DNA of 64,000 nucleotides from Allolobophora icterica (taxonomy: Eukaryota > Annelida > Clitellata > Crassiclitellata > Lumbricidae): contig OY744605.1 in the NCBI GenBank assembly GCA_963556255.1, positions 374,352 through 438,351 of the forward strand, given 5' to 3'. The notes beneath the pieces are model-generated. The model saw nothing but the letters and a program-made list of their open reading frames with translations. It was not told the DNA's origin and made no database searches. Positions 26,701 to 36,902 of the stretch are shown here, piece after piece. Within the stretch, counting starts at the first letter, position 1; the number at the start of each line of letters is the position of its first letter. Both the position numbers and the translations under genes were made by a program.

Positions 26701-27005
26701 CCTATCGTGCAGCTCATACACTGTAGGTGTCAAGCGAACTGATCTCCTGACTCCGTCTTGTCAGACTCGACCATTTATTGCTACCAATTTATCTGTTAGT
26801 GGCGTCTTATAGAGACTTCGGTTAGATAAGAGTTTAAGACTTCGGTTAGATAAGAGTTTAAGACTTCGGTTAGATAATACTTCGGTAAAGGTATAGGTGG
26901 GCTTACGTACTTTCTCTTTCATAGCGAAGATGATTAACGTTACCTCCTCGTTTATCTAAGCTTCGGATTGGCAGCACCCGATGCATGGTATAGGTTAACA
27001 TTTCG

Positions 27006-27056
<51 letters not shown>

Positions 27057-27230
27057 CACAAGCGAAGAAGGGAGGAGAGACCCACATGCTCAATGCGGAT
27101 ATATATATAGTTGTCACCAGTGACAACTCTGCTTATTTCTGTTTAACATTTACTGTACTCTGTCATAATTGTCATTTGGTTGCAATAAAAATCTTTGATT
27201 GATTGATTGATTGATTGATTGATATATATA

Positions 27231-27305
<75 letters not shown>

Positions 27306-29253
27306 CTATACTGACCTGAAATGCAAAGTTTTCGTTGAATCGTGGATTGCAGGTTTTCTTCTTGAATTTTGCCTGGACCCATCGTCTCTCGTCTGGCATC
27401 AACCAGATCCTAAAGAAAGGAGACAAACACACGTTAACTCCTCTGCTGTCTCTCTTGATGGAAAGGTTTAAACAGAACCTCGATTAGCTGCTTGACTTGG
27501 ACACAGACAGATTGTTGAGAAGACTGGTAACTGTAGAATTCTAGGATCTGACTTGAAACAACGATAGATTGATGGCGCAGTGGAAGTCAATAGATCCAAG
27601 TGATGTTTATTGCACAAAACAAGTATTACAGTTACAGTCATGTATCAACAAATACTGTGCAACAGGAGCCAAGAAAAGCTAGTAGCTTGTACTAACGTTG
27701 GGCATCAGCTCATTCATAAGCGCTACGTCATGTCAGAGGGGTTGTCGAGAGAACAACGACGCGGTTGTTGTATGGTGAGGATAAATTCAGAGACTTTACC
27801 TTTGCGGTACATTCCTCAGAGGAATGGTTTTAGCCTCAGAGCGACACAAACCCCAGGACAATCACTGATAAAATGTAAGGTCTTGCTTTAGTCTGGGGTC
27901 CTCCTACCTGACGACAGGATCCCTGGCGCTGTGACTGGCGATGAGGGAGTTCGGAAGGTTCCTGATGCGGATGAGGCCGACGACAAGACGCTCCGTCTCT
28001 GGATCGTACTCCAGACTGAACCAGATGCGTCCGATGTTCGTCTCATCGTAAACTCCTGAGTAGAAGTCATCCTCCAACTCCTCCGCTCCGTCGTCTCCTG
28101 CTCCACATCCGATGCTTCCTCCGTCGATCCCAGACTCCGTCGACAGATACAGACTCGGATCAATGCCACATAACAGATTCGCATCTGGAACAGACACACA
28201 CATACACTCACATACACACTCTCAAAAGGAAATCAGTTTCTTGGTCGCCATCCGTTGATGCCTTATGCATTAGACAGCGGCGCGATAGAAGCTACTAATT
28301 ACAATTCCTCTGACCTGTTCTGAACTTCTTATCTTGCATAGATAGACAGACATAAACACACAGACACACACAGACCGACAGACAGACAGACGAACAGACA
28401 GACGAACAGACAGACGGACGGACGGACAGACAGAGACTTATAGAGAGACGGACAGACAAATAGACGGACAGACACGCAGATGGTGGAGACGGACGGACGG
28501 ACTGACAGACAGAGACAGACATACAGACGGACAGACAAACAGATTGTTCGTCTGTCTGTCTGACAAACAGACAGACAGACAGACAGAAGGACGGACGAAC
28601 AGACGGACAGATTCTGCACCATTTCTAAAGCTCTCTCTGGTCTCTCTGACAACCGAACTCAAATCTCCATTTGATATCTCCTGAGGACCCCACTGACAAG
28701 ACGCAGCACACGAGAATAGGCTGGTGCCCTGCGCTTATAACGCTCTATAGCTCCTATAGGCGGCTCTTTAGAAATCTAGAGTTTACAGTTAAGATTAGGA
28801 CTTACTTTCGAGATCGATGGTTCTTTGGCTGGCGATGCTATCGCAGCTGAACCTTAGGTTCTTTTGTCGGAAGGCGGAATAGTTGTTGTTGTTACCTCCA
28901 ACGATCGATCTCTTGCTGTGCAACGGAGATCCCTCTAGGCAGCACGGCTCAGACGCCCAGCGTTCCCCACCGGTCCTCTCCTCCGTCAAGGCAGAAGGAG
29001 GAGGAGGAGGTTCGGAGCCGGAAAGGGTAGCATCTTGTCGAAGGACACTAGCCCTGCTGAAGAAGGGAGACGGTGCTCGGTGAGTGGAACGACTGACGGA
29101 GCTACAGAGGCTGGTAGAGTGGATGCTGGCATCGGAGTCTTCGAGTCGACAGTGGGTGGAAGAAGAGGACGATGGAAGGACTGGAACGGTGAAGGGAATG
29201 GAACGAACGCTAGACGGAAAGATGACGAAACTGTGAGACTTGGACTTGTGCAT
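20100..29253 (-). CDS. SYT15: Synaptotagmin-15, tandem C2 domains
   Basis: SYT15 is an atypical, Ca2+-independent synaptotagmin involved in membrane trafficking. Exons in transcript order: 29253-28806, 28184-27908, 27409-27316, 24031-23849, 22645-22519, 21779-21591, 20227-20100. All junctions are GT-AG, phases agree, and the total is 481 codons plus TGA (human about 420). C2A begins GRIWFSLEYDPETERLVVGL and continues WLMPDERRWVQAKFKKKT, NPRFNENFAFQ, and ends IIIWRDLERES. C2B begins VQLYLSLSYNSQLSRLNVAV and ends ELDHWNAMLANEKEQITRWH, the SYT15 C-terminal signature. The usual Asp pairs of Ca2+-binding loops are missing (C2A loop 3 reads FGSGDRHNRRQ). The N-terminal exon is Ser/Pro-rich and I see no membrane helix, so a further 5' exon may exist; the frame has an upstream TAG at about 29,350. 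Confidence 0.9.
20489..21490 (+). mobile_element. 5'-truncated LINE (CR1/L2-like), end of reverse transcriptase ORF plus 3' tail
   Basis: Frame 20489-20941 reads LVYPYLSYCNLIWASNYESR, then LHKLVILQKKAVRVV, HTYNTRN and SGLRLWNSIPLEIR. These are the typical last ~150 residues of CR1/L2/Jockey-type non-LTR retrotransposon polymerases. The ORF stops at 20939-20941. About 500 bases of 3' UTR follow, then AATAAAGATTTATTG and a (TTGTA)n tail near 21,460-21,490. The 5' end is truncated next to a TA microsatellite. It sits in the last SYT15 intron in the opposite orientation. Confidence 0.85.
21491..21559. repeat. (TA)n microsatellite
   Basis: TA dinucleotides follow directly on the LINE tail, about 30 bases from the SYT15 exon at 21591-21779. 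Confidence 0.9.
21786..21990. repeat. 15-16-bp tandem repeat (acaacaatacagaatgy)
   Basis: About 13 units of 'caacaatacagaatgyac' lie immediately upstream (in transcript sense) of the acceptor of the SYT15 exon starting at 21779. The array occupies the place of the branch point and polypyrimidine tract. Confidence 0.9.
22435..22518 (+). mobile_element. Dispersed short repeat (family 'GATGCCTTGTGCATTRGACA')
   Basis: 'ggttgatgccttgtgcattg', then 'gcgctatagaagttactaat'. Related copies: 28236-28312 (+), 25772-25812 (+, partial), 38785-38850 (-), 45925-46000 (-), 46650-46745 (-), 5127-5190 (-), 6478-6530 (-). Probably a SINE. This copy ends exactly at the splice donor of the SYT15 exon 22645-22519. 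Confidence 0.65.
23400..23465. repeat. 66-bp near-perfect palindrome
   Basis: GAAAGCTGTGCTAGGGG on the left pairs with CCCCTTAGCACAGCTTTC on the right, extended by TAACTTA/TAAGTTA around a short C-rich loop. It lies in a SYT15 intron. No target duplication was recognised. Confidence 0.85.
24732..24823. repeat. (CAGA)n microsatellite
   Basis: About 22 perfect units in the SYT15 intron. Confidence 0.95.
25108..25286. mobile_element. hAT-type MITE, 179 bp (ACGTAACTAG family)
   Basis: Ends CAGGGACGTAACTAG and CTAGTTACGTGCCTG are inverted repeats. Exact 8-bp duplications TGTATGTG lie at 25100-25107 and 25287-25294. 'AAGCCCCCCCAAAC' is repeated three times inside, and the same word occurs in the element at 58,123. 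Confidence 0.88.
25596..25743. repeat. 20-bp tandem repeat (ctcggctgtttccgtctctt), about seven units
   Basis: Consecutive, nearly identical units with no spacers, in a SYT15 intron. Confidence 0.92.
26528..26700. repeat. Compound microsatellite (CCTG)n-(CTGT)n-(CT)n
   Basis: About 22 CCTG units pass into CTGT units and then CT units. CCTG arrays are of the type expanded in vertebrate CNBP, here in a SYT15 intron. Confidence 0.95.
26822..26888. repeat. 26-bp tandem repeat (acttcggttagataagag)
   Basis: Nearly three units in tandem in a SYT15 intron. Confidence 0.85.
27101..27304 (+). repeat. Non-LTR element 3' end with (TTGA)n tail, followed by (TA)n
   Basis: 'ggttgcaataaaaatctttg' followed by (ATTG)n matches the 3' end style of the LINE at 20,489 (GTTGCAATAAAGATT). 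A TA tract of about 80 bases then runs up to the donor side of the SYT15 exon 27409-27316. Confidence 0.6.
28370..28600. repeat. CAGA/CGGA-type simple repeat region
   Basis: Degenerate GACA, GACG and GACAGACAAA tetranucleotides. ORFs on both strands are repeat artefacts. Confidence 0.9.
28806..29253 (-). CDS. SYT15: SYT15 most 5' recognised exon (Ser/Pro-rich linker)
   Basis: The frame that feeds correctly (phase 1, donor AAA|GTAAGT) into the C2A exon is open here. It begins MHKSKSHSF at 29253 and contains Ser-, Pro- (EPPPPPS) and Asn-runs (GGNNNNY). No transmembrane segment is present although vertebrate SYT15 has one at its N-terminus. The Met at 29253 is the only one in frame after the upstream stop, so either this is the start or the exon is entered by splicing. 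Confidence 0.6.
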
Positions 29254-29386
29254 CTCTTGTGATGAGACGAACTCTCTGTGTATATCTCTGACGGAGACAG
29301 AGAGAGAGATAACTTTGGCTTCAGCAGCTGATAGAACGGCACGTGGCTACCAACCTACGCGCATCTACGCACACTCAACAGACTCA

Positions 29387-29387
<1 letters not shown>

Positions 29388-29434
<47 letters not shown>
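29388..29434. repeat. (CAG)n trinucleotide repeat, about 15 units
   Basis: Uninterrupted AGC/CAG run upstream of the SYT15 first recognised exon. It would be poly-Gln, poly-Ser or poly-Ala if transcribed on +, but no supported coding frame passes through it. Confidence 0.95.
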
Positions 29435-29435
<1 letters not shown>

Positions 29436-30859
29436 TAGTGACGCTGATCTTCATACCATCCCTACCATATCATCTATCTCCAGCAGCAGCAACCGTCGAG
29501 TCTTCATTTATCCATGTATCGTCGTCCAGTTAATATCTCCAGACGCACGGGCGATGACGTCTACTTGAGCGCCGGTCTGTGTTACATCCCCTTCCCCCAT
29601 CCCTTCATCATCATCATCACGTAGACCCTCAGCTGCAGCAACAATGACCTCGCCTCGCTTGGTTCCGGTTTATACTACGACGTTAGAGGCTCTCGCGGCC
29701 AAATTATATACATAAAACTAGCAAATTATACATATATATATATACGTGTGTATATATATATATATATGTACATGAAGCAACAGAAGTCAGTTCTGTTCAT
29801 AGTCTGTGCATGGGTCTACGTAACAAGAGATGAATTACACCATTAAAAAGTTAAGAAGTCTACATGTTGTAAAGGTGTCATTCTCAAGTAGCAATTCCTC
29901 CTAAACGTCAACTTCAGATCCCCCACCCCAACCGATTCGATCACCCATTCTTATGCACAGATCTTAACCTACATATATACATGCATATTCGCGTAAGAAT
30001 TATATATATATAGGCCTATATGAAATGTTTGGGTTGTGTACACTGTGAACATAAAAACGATAGCTCAGATTTAAACCAATAATATACCTATAGTGAAAAT
30101 AATATTGTTAGTCAAGTTTAATCCAACCTAGAAGAACACAACTTGCAAACTGCTAATTTACATGTGATGTGCACCAGAGTTCGTTTTGTCAACTGGTTAA
30201 AATAAAGAACATACTTACTTTACTTACTTCACCTTCACCTTGTGCTGTCGATTCGTTGAATCCTAGCGACTGTCATGGTCAACCATGTTACTTACTTACC
30301 TAGGATAGATTTCAGCCTCAACACAACTGCACCGTGATGTTGTTTCTATACATTGTCTAATTTTGAATTTAGTTGCTAAAAATCAACACAGATAAAGTTT
30401 TCGCTTAACTGGCATTTTTAATATTTAGCTAGTTATAATTAAACCAGAAGATAAGGATTAGGTTTTTTTCGTATACACGGTGTAGGCCTATTTATTACCC
30501 GTGGGCAGAAGCGAGTTTGAGTGTCGTGTGTTCTAGAGAGATACTGTCGACCTCTGAACCCTTGTGAGGACACAGGAGGAAAAGGAGAGAGGAGGAGAGA
30601 GGAGGAGAGAGGAGAAGAGGCAAACAACATAATATATATATCTAAATTAATTGTTGAGGACACAGATGAGTCTCTGTGATCACTTGACAAGTGAATCTTT
30701 CTTTTCCTCTTGGTCTAAATACTTCGATAGAAAACCGATTCACAATCAACCTCAGTCTGGTGCTAATAATCGTGACCGATCGAAATGGTCCTATGATTGA
30801 CAGCCACCTGTCGGATTTCATGCATGGATGGTCGAGTCCCGTATGACAATCATTGTGAG

Positions 30860-31298
30860 CAGTGGCGGCGATCTTGTCTGAGAGATGGGGGGGACAAAGT
30901 CGGCCACGATCTCGTTGACGACCGTTTTTTTAAATCTTGTCCCCCAAAACATTTTTTCTGCCAGAAAAATTTCCCTTTCATCTCCGAAAAAAGTTGATGA
31001 CCTTTTTTTAGTCATTCACCTTTTTTTTACTACCTTTTCACCTTTGCACGACCTTTTTTTGACAATTCGTCTAAAAAAATCTTAGTACCTTTTTTCCTTG
31101 AAATTTGGGGGGACACTTCTCAAAACAACTTATCTGGTCAAAAAACCACTGAAAACTCATTTTCACCCTCACACACAATTGCATTTGATGACCTTTTTTG
31201 GTGTATCTTCAAAATGTGGGGGTCCGATGTATGGCGTGTCCCCCACTCTTAAAGGTGGGGGTCTTGTCCCCCGCTACCCCCCGGGATCGCCGCCCATG
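30860..31298. mobile_element. hAT-type non-autonomous element, 439 bp (GGCGGCGATC family)
   Basis: Ends CAGTGGCGGCGATC and GATCGCCGCCCATG, flanked by exact 8-bp ATTGTGAG at 30852-30859 and 31299-31306. It contains several 'gaccttttttt' blocks and 'gggggtcttgtccccc'. Relatives: 18517-18692 and a truncated minus-oriented copy near 36559-36650. Confidence 0.9.
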
Positions 31299-31374
31299 AT
31301 TGTGAGTCGCACAATGCGAATAATAAGTCTGTTAAAGTAACTTCGGACTGCGCGATATTCTCTTGATTAATAAT

Positions 31375-31440
31375 TAGAGTTATGGACTGTCAACCGAGAG
31401 GTCGGGGGTTCAAATCCCCTCCAGAGCAGAAATTTAGTTC
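31375..31440 (+). mobile_element. tRNA-like fragment, probably a SINE head
   Basis: 'gactgtcaaccgagaggtcg' followed by 'gggggttcaaatcccct' resembles a tRNA anticodon arm plus T arm with a B box. The acceptor stem and D arm are not convincing, so I call it a tRNA-derived repeat rather than a tRNA gene. Confidence 0.45.
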
Positions 31441-33901
31441 GAGATTTCTGCTCCACCTGCGCCCCCTAACCAACTCAGCTCAGGCGACGACACCAACTAT
31501 ATACGCTGTCGGTGGGAAGATGAGACGGCGAGGGATAGGACTGGCCGCCCGTCCTCATATGCCGAGGCTAAGAAAATGAAGTCGCGGATATTTCATACCC
31601 ATGGCTCCCCGAGTCTGCCTCTCAGGTGGGCTTAAGGGACTGCTGCTCTTCTTCCCTAAAGTAACCTCTTCTCTACCAGCATCCAATGAATATTTGATGA
31701 GCCCCACATGGGGAAATATATGGGTCTCACGTACCTTATAATTAGAGAAATACATGTCCCATATGGGCGTCGCATGGGCGCGTTGGAAGGGTTCGTAAGT
31801 CCTCATGAGGGGGTGGGGGGGAGGACTGCATAAGATGCACAGCTGTTATCCTAATGCTACCAAATCTAATGACTTCTATAGCTCCTTTATCTCAAAAACA
31901 TCAATCAATTGTCGCTTCAAGTTAAACCGACGTTTGCTAAAAAAACACAATCTGTCGATTTCTGAACAATAATCTCGCTGTCTGTGCGTTGTGTATTGCA
32001 GAAGATAAACTGAATTTGCATAACGCCTCTATAAGGGCTCCACATAAATGCTCTGTTACAATACATATTATGATGCTACTGTTTCATCTAACCGCTGGCC
32101 TTGTAATTCGTCCACTCTTGGCTCAGAGGCCGAAGTGCGGGAAACGATCATCGCCCCCCTGCGCTACACCAGGGCACATGCGGGGAAGCACCGTTAATAC
32201 TTTATTGCAAGGCGTCGTTCACGTAACTGTAGGCAGTGTAGGGCGTCCGCAAAATGACCCACTCTGGACCCCTTCCGCCGTTGTGACCTTCCCCGATTGC
32301 GGACGTCCTTAATGGACTATACTCGACCCGCACGAGTAACACTTCTGGTCGAATCCTTGAGACTGACGTATGAGGTCGACACTGACCACTGCATCTATTC
32401 CAAGCCCTCTGCATCAGTCACAGACCGATCTTCATCATCGCTCAGATTACGATGTTGATCATCCTATTGCGTCGATTCTGTTATTGCGCCGCTCAGGGAC
32501 AGCACATTCGGTTGACGATAGCACTCGTTAATCCGACACAGGCACACAGACAAAATTAATGTATATATATACACACACATATATATGTACATATACTTAT
32601 ATATATATATATATGTATGTATATGTGTGTGTGCAAATGTGTAATATGATGACTCAGCACAGTCATTAAACGAACATCGTAGACTGACAGAGGTCATCCT
32701 AATAGGCTTCAAGGTAAACGGCTAATACTGGCCTCAACACTAACGCCTTGAGTCATCAGTCACCAATGGTCAACATAATTGAATTGTAGGAGGCAACACA
32801 GTCGAGACTTGAGAGGTATACATGAGAACGAATTCGTCGAAATAACGGCTTATTAACCGACGGATTTTGCAGTCTCGAATCCTCCTAAACTTACACTTAA
32901 CTCTACGGTCACCAAGAAGCACAGGCGCCGATTCCTTGGGAGCCTTGGGTGCGAATGCACCCAGAAAGAAAGTTCAGTGGGTGCGTCGCACCCAAAGAAT
33001 TCGGACCTTAAATTCAAAAATTTTACACCTAAGCAGTAATCTCACAACTTGAGAAGTACAACTACAACACAGATACCGAACATTACATGATCTCAGTCAC
33101 AGTCCGTACATCAATAAATGATTTATTTATTTATTATTTAAAATAATAAATACATAATAGGCCTAACACTGGAACGTCAGAGGAAGAGCTGTGGACTTGT
33201 GGAATGGTTTGGATCAGTGTGAGAATTGTAGAAAAAAGACTGGGGTAGGTTAATTAGACCTTGATGAGTTTCATCCGAGTTGAGTTGAATAGTTTAATCC
33301 GTATTTCACAAACTGAGAAAATTCCAAAATGCAATAGAAAGTTTAAACTCCTTAAAGTGACGACATAAACAAATTTATTAGTATACAATTCACATGGTCA
33401 CAAATCTCACAATAAACTAAAGCATTACTTTATTACTGTCGAACTGTCGAAACAAATGCTAAAATATATGCACAATATGATCACACTAGCACAACTGAGG
33501 AGTTAGAAACGACCCCATGGGGTGTGCAATGAAGATAATTGTGGGGTCCTAAGAAAGACTATGGAGTTGAACCCCCAACCCCCCAACAATTCTCACCCTG
33601 GAACTACCTATTTTATGTTCAATAGTCGTCTGATATGCATTTGCTGCCTCGGAGGTTGTTAACGTCATTAACATCAGTTTGATAATAACAATGAATTCAA
33701 AACTCTCTGTACTATCGTTAATTAAATATAACGACTTCTCATCTAACCGGTAACCATTAACACCATATCATTCCAGATATTAACAGCACAGTTGCTTAAT
33801 CACACTGCAACTGACACCATTACTATGCTCTAAGCAGGGCTTATTCTAAGGATTTTTCTCAACTGCACAAGATGGGCGAATTAGCCTAGGGGGGTCAGAG
33901 G

Positions 33902-35845
33902 CAGGGCATTTTTTAACATGTTGACTGGTGGGGAAATTCCCCACCAGCCCTCTCGAATTCCCCACCAGTCCTTGCCCTTTTCCCCACTAGTGAATTTTGC
34001 CCTTTTTAGTCCCAAATAATTATTTTTTTCATTTGTGTGAATTTATGTAAATGCAAACTACAGCAGACGTGAGATCTTTATAATTTATATTTCTTTGGTC
34101 ACCAATAGTCTGCCACAGTAGTCGTGAAATCTTTGAAACTTATATTTCTTTGGTCACCAGTAGTCTGCTCTTTGCTGCTATTTACGTCTTCGGTGTGTTG
34201 ATATTTCTAATTTTATCATTTAAAAGCGAGAACTAAACATAAACTAAAACCGTAAAACTGAATTTTGGTTAGTGGTTACGATAAAGCAAATCTCTAGGGA
34301 TTGGGATTTATCCAATTTACGCAAGAATAGGCCTAATATTGGTTAAATTACAAGCATGCCGAGTAGGCCTACAGAAAGAATCAAGAAACGCAAAGCAGAT
34401 TTGCTTTTGGATAGCGCTAAGAAATGTCAAAAGCTTTCAGATTCATTTGGCCAAAGTCGACAGCAAAAAATTATAACCAGTCAGCTAACAACCAATCAGG
34501 CAGCAACAGTTACTCACTCCTTAACCTCTGCGAGTAAAGAACCAAGTCAATCGTTAACTGTTGCGAGTCAGGCAGCAAGCGAATGCGAATCGTCAATTGT
34601 AGCAAATGATGTATACTATAGCAAATGCAGCAAGTCAATCTTCAATGATTTTTGTGAGTCTGGATGCTATTCCATCGTAAGTAGGCCATAAGTCTTCAAC
34701 ACGTGTCAACGAACTTATTCAACTTACCGAAGCAGGTTTGTCAACTAGGCCTAGTCAACCGACAAGTTTGACATCAGTTAAGCGATGTAAAGTTCAGAAC
34801 AAAAGAAACAGCGTTTCTTTTTACAAAGGAATAAAACTAGACTTGAATAGTTTATTAAAGAACAACAACGTACTAGAGATATTTGACGCAACTAAAGATT
34901 CACAGAAGCGTGTAGGCCTACATGTGTCTTGTAAATTGTGTCTTCAGTACATAGATGAGGCCAAAAAGTATTTCAGAAACGGCACTGTGCCCATTACAAT
35001 AGGTGTCAGAGCAGATGGTGAAGATCGTTTAAAGTTAATAGTAGATCATTTGCAATCTGAAGCACACAATGCCGTTAAAGATCAAGATAAACTGCATAAA
35101 GAATGGGAGAAGGGAAACGATAAGCAAGCATCCTAGGCTTAAAATCTTGAAAACTCATAAAGTCACATATTTTCGTACATCGAAGAATTAGACGAATTTG
35201 CTGCATTCTGAGCTCAAAGATGTCAAACAGTTTCCTGAACATCATGAAGTACGTTTCGCTCAGCATCATGTATAGGCTAATTGATGCGATAGTCTATTGA
35301 GTAACATTCATGGCTGCAAGGCTGTGTGGAATAAACTAGAGCAAAATGGAGACCGTAAAGAGAAGGCTGAAGCTCGACGTCTCACAAAGACTTGGAGTGA
35401 CAGACAAATTTGGATATCTACATTAATGGACGATATCTTGGATGTATACCAAACTTAACAGAAACAATTTCAGTGAGATGATCTTGTCCTTTGTGACGCA
35501 CTGACATGCAGAGATGGCGCTCTTAGGAAGCTTCAACTGATGAAGAATGGACCGTATCCAGGTAAAGGTACTTGTTAAAGCAGAAAATGGCTGTACTAAA
35601 TGTTTCTTGTTTATTAGACAATTATATAATAATAAATATTAAATAAATATTAAATTAAATTGTGACATTAAATAATAAATTAAATAATATAAAATATTAT
35701 AATAAATAAATTATTCGTAATTATTCCTGTGGCCCACAGCTCAGAAAGGTTTCTCTGATTCAGTGCATTTTGACTCAAAATTACGCGCGAAAAATGCCCT
35801 TTTTCAAAATTCCCCACCAGTGAAAATTTCTTAAAAAATCCCCTG
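33902..35845 (+). mobile_element. hAT element copy 1, 1,944 bp, BED-finger ORF remnant, nested
   Basis: Ends CAGGGCATTTTTTAA and TTAAAAAATCCCCTG, with exact 8-bp GTCAGAGG at 33894-33901 and 35846-35853. Two 'ttggtcaccartagtctgc' subterminal repeats follow the left end. It is about 90% or more similar by eye to the element at 54,840. The interior keeps a decayed transposase-like ORF described separately. Confidence 0.93.
34356..35136 (+). pseudogene. Decayed hAT transposase-like ORF with BED-type zinc finger (copy 1)
   Basis: Frame 34356-34691 begins MPSRPTERIKKRKADLLLD. After a frame change the product continues in 34738-35136 with a finger: CKLCLQY, then about 33 residues, then DHLQSEAHNAV (C-x2-C ... 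H-x5-H), the BED layout of hAT transposases. A stop follows DKQAS. Further degraded pieces lie to 35,580 (HPRLKILKTHK; WNKLEQ; MDDILDVY), resembling hAT catalytic and C-terminal regions but with stops and large deletions. It cannot encode an active enzyme. Confidence 0.7.
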
Positions 35846-36711
35846 GTCAGAGGGCTGTGCCCCAGTGGGGTCCAGGGGCAAAGCCCTTTGTCAAGGGGTT
35901 TGCTCCCTGAAGTTAATAAGATATGACATTTCAAACAGTGAATTCGCCTCATTTTTGGCAATTTTTAGTGCATAGGCCTATTATTATTTCAATGTTATGG
36001 TTTCCGGGTGGACATAATTAATTAAGGCTGTTCAAAGACGATTCATAAAACGGCGTCCTGGCCTAAACCTTATAAGGAATAAGTAAAACATAGTTCAACT
36101 GTTCTCCAGTAGCAAGAGATATGGACGAATGACAGTTGAATGTAACTGTGGCAGACTGATGGCCTTTAATACGATCGCTAGTGGTCGGAAGCGAAGTATA
36201 GAGTTGTTGCAAAGACAGAAAGGGAAATGTGGGTAAGCTTTCCCATTCAAACGCTTTCGGCTGCAGTTTCATAATGAAGGCAGTCATGCGCTTATGTCTC
36301 ATCAAAAGCAGATTGCGCCTCAGCGCACAAAAATAGTGACTCTGAGACAAATTCAGCCCTGCAGCGCTATGATCAGATTACGAATCTGCACCCTAGTAAA
36401 ATAAGGCAATCGCTTTGCTATACATGTCAAAATGTGTGCATTAAGTTGTGTGTCATCGCTGTCATGTGCGTGTTCATCTGTTTCTGATGATATACAACGA
36501 GGAAACACAATCCCGTGAATATCAAAGCTTGCGTTGTAGTAAGTTGACACACATTCGCATGGGCGGCGATCCGGGGGGAGGTTGAGGGGGACAAGACTCC
36601 CAACTTTGAGAGTGGGGACACGCACCATACATTTGCCTCCCCGCATTTTATTTTTATTTTTGCTACGTTTATTTTTGCTACCTCAGGGTGTGCACTGGCG
36701 GTTCAGCACCG

Positions 36712-36902
36712 CAGGGCCGTAGCCAGGATTTTGTTTGGGGGGTTTCTGTTTCGGGGGGTGTTTTCTCGTCCATAAGCAAGCCGACATGCAACCGAGTCAA
36801 CCGACCAATGGGGCTTGTAGTTAGTAAATGCATTATTTAATTTTTACATTATTTAATTTCGGGGGTGTTTAAACGCCAAAACACCCCCTAGCTACGGCCT
36901 TG
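36712..36902. mobile_element. hAT-type MITE, 191 bp (GGCCGTAGC family)
   Basis: Ends CAGGGCCGTAGCCAGG and CCTAGCTACGGCCTTG. Exact 8-bp CAGCACCG at 36704-36711 and 36903-36910. G-rich on the left, C-rich on the right. It is inserted in the 4.1 kb element. Confidence 0.9.

Larger units (their letters stand above)
26347..27100. repeat. Long-armed inverted repeat, 47-bp arms
   Basis: The arm at 26347-26393 (containing CATGTGGGTCTCTCCTCCCT) is the reverse complement of 27054-27100 with one mismatch. The 660-bp spacer holds (CCTG)n at 26528-26614, (CTGT)n at 26619-26680 and a TA microsatellite. Both arms border TA-rich sequence. It may be a fold-back element; no target duplication was identified. 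Confidence 0.75.
29254..33834. other. Intergenic region upstream of SYT15
   Basis: It contains a (CAG)n tract, a hAT MITE at 30,860, a tRNA-like fragment at 31,375-31,440 and several TA tracts. A possible further 5' exon of SYT15 could be here, but I see none. Short ORFs lack family features. Confidence 0.5.

Noticed and set aside
26388..26733. ORFs of LPACLPACLP and QAGRQAGR
   Set aside because: Open frames made by the CCTG/CTGT microsatellite.
31375..31440. Possible tRNA gene
   Set aside because: Only the anticodon/T-arm side and B box are convincing; the acceptor stem and D arm cannot be paired, so a SINE head is more likely.
32931..33005. CAGGCGCCGATTCCTTGGG ... inverted end near 33,000
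   Set aside because: The inverted match is imperfect and no 8-bp duplication was found; could be a fragment only.
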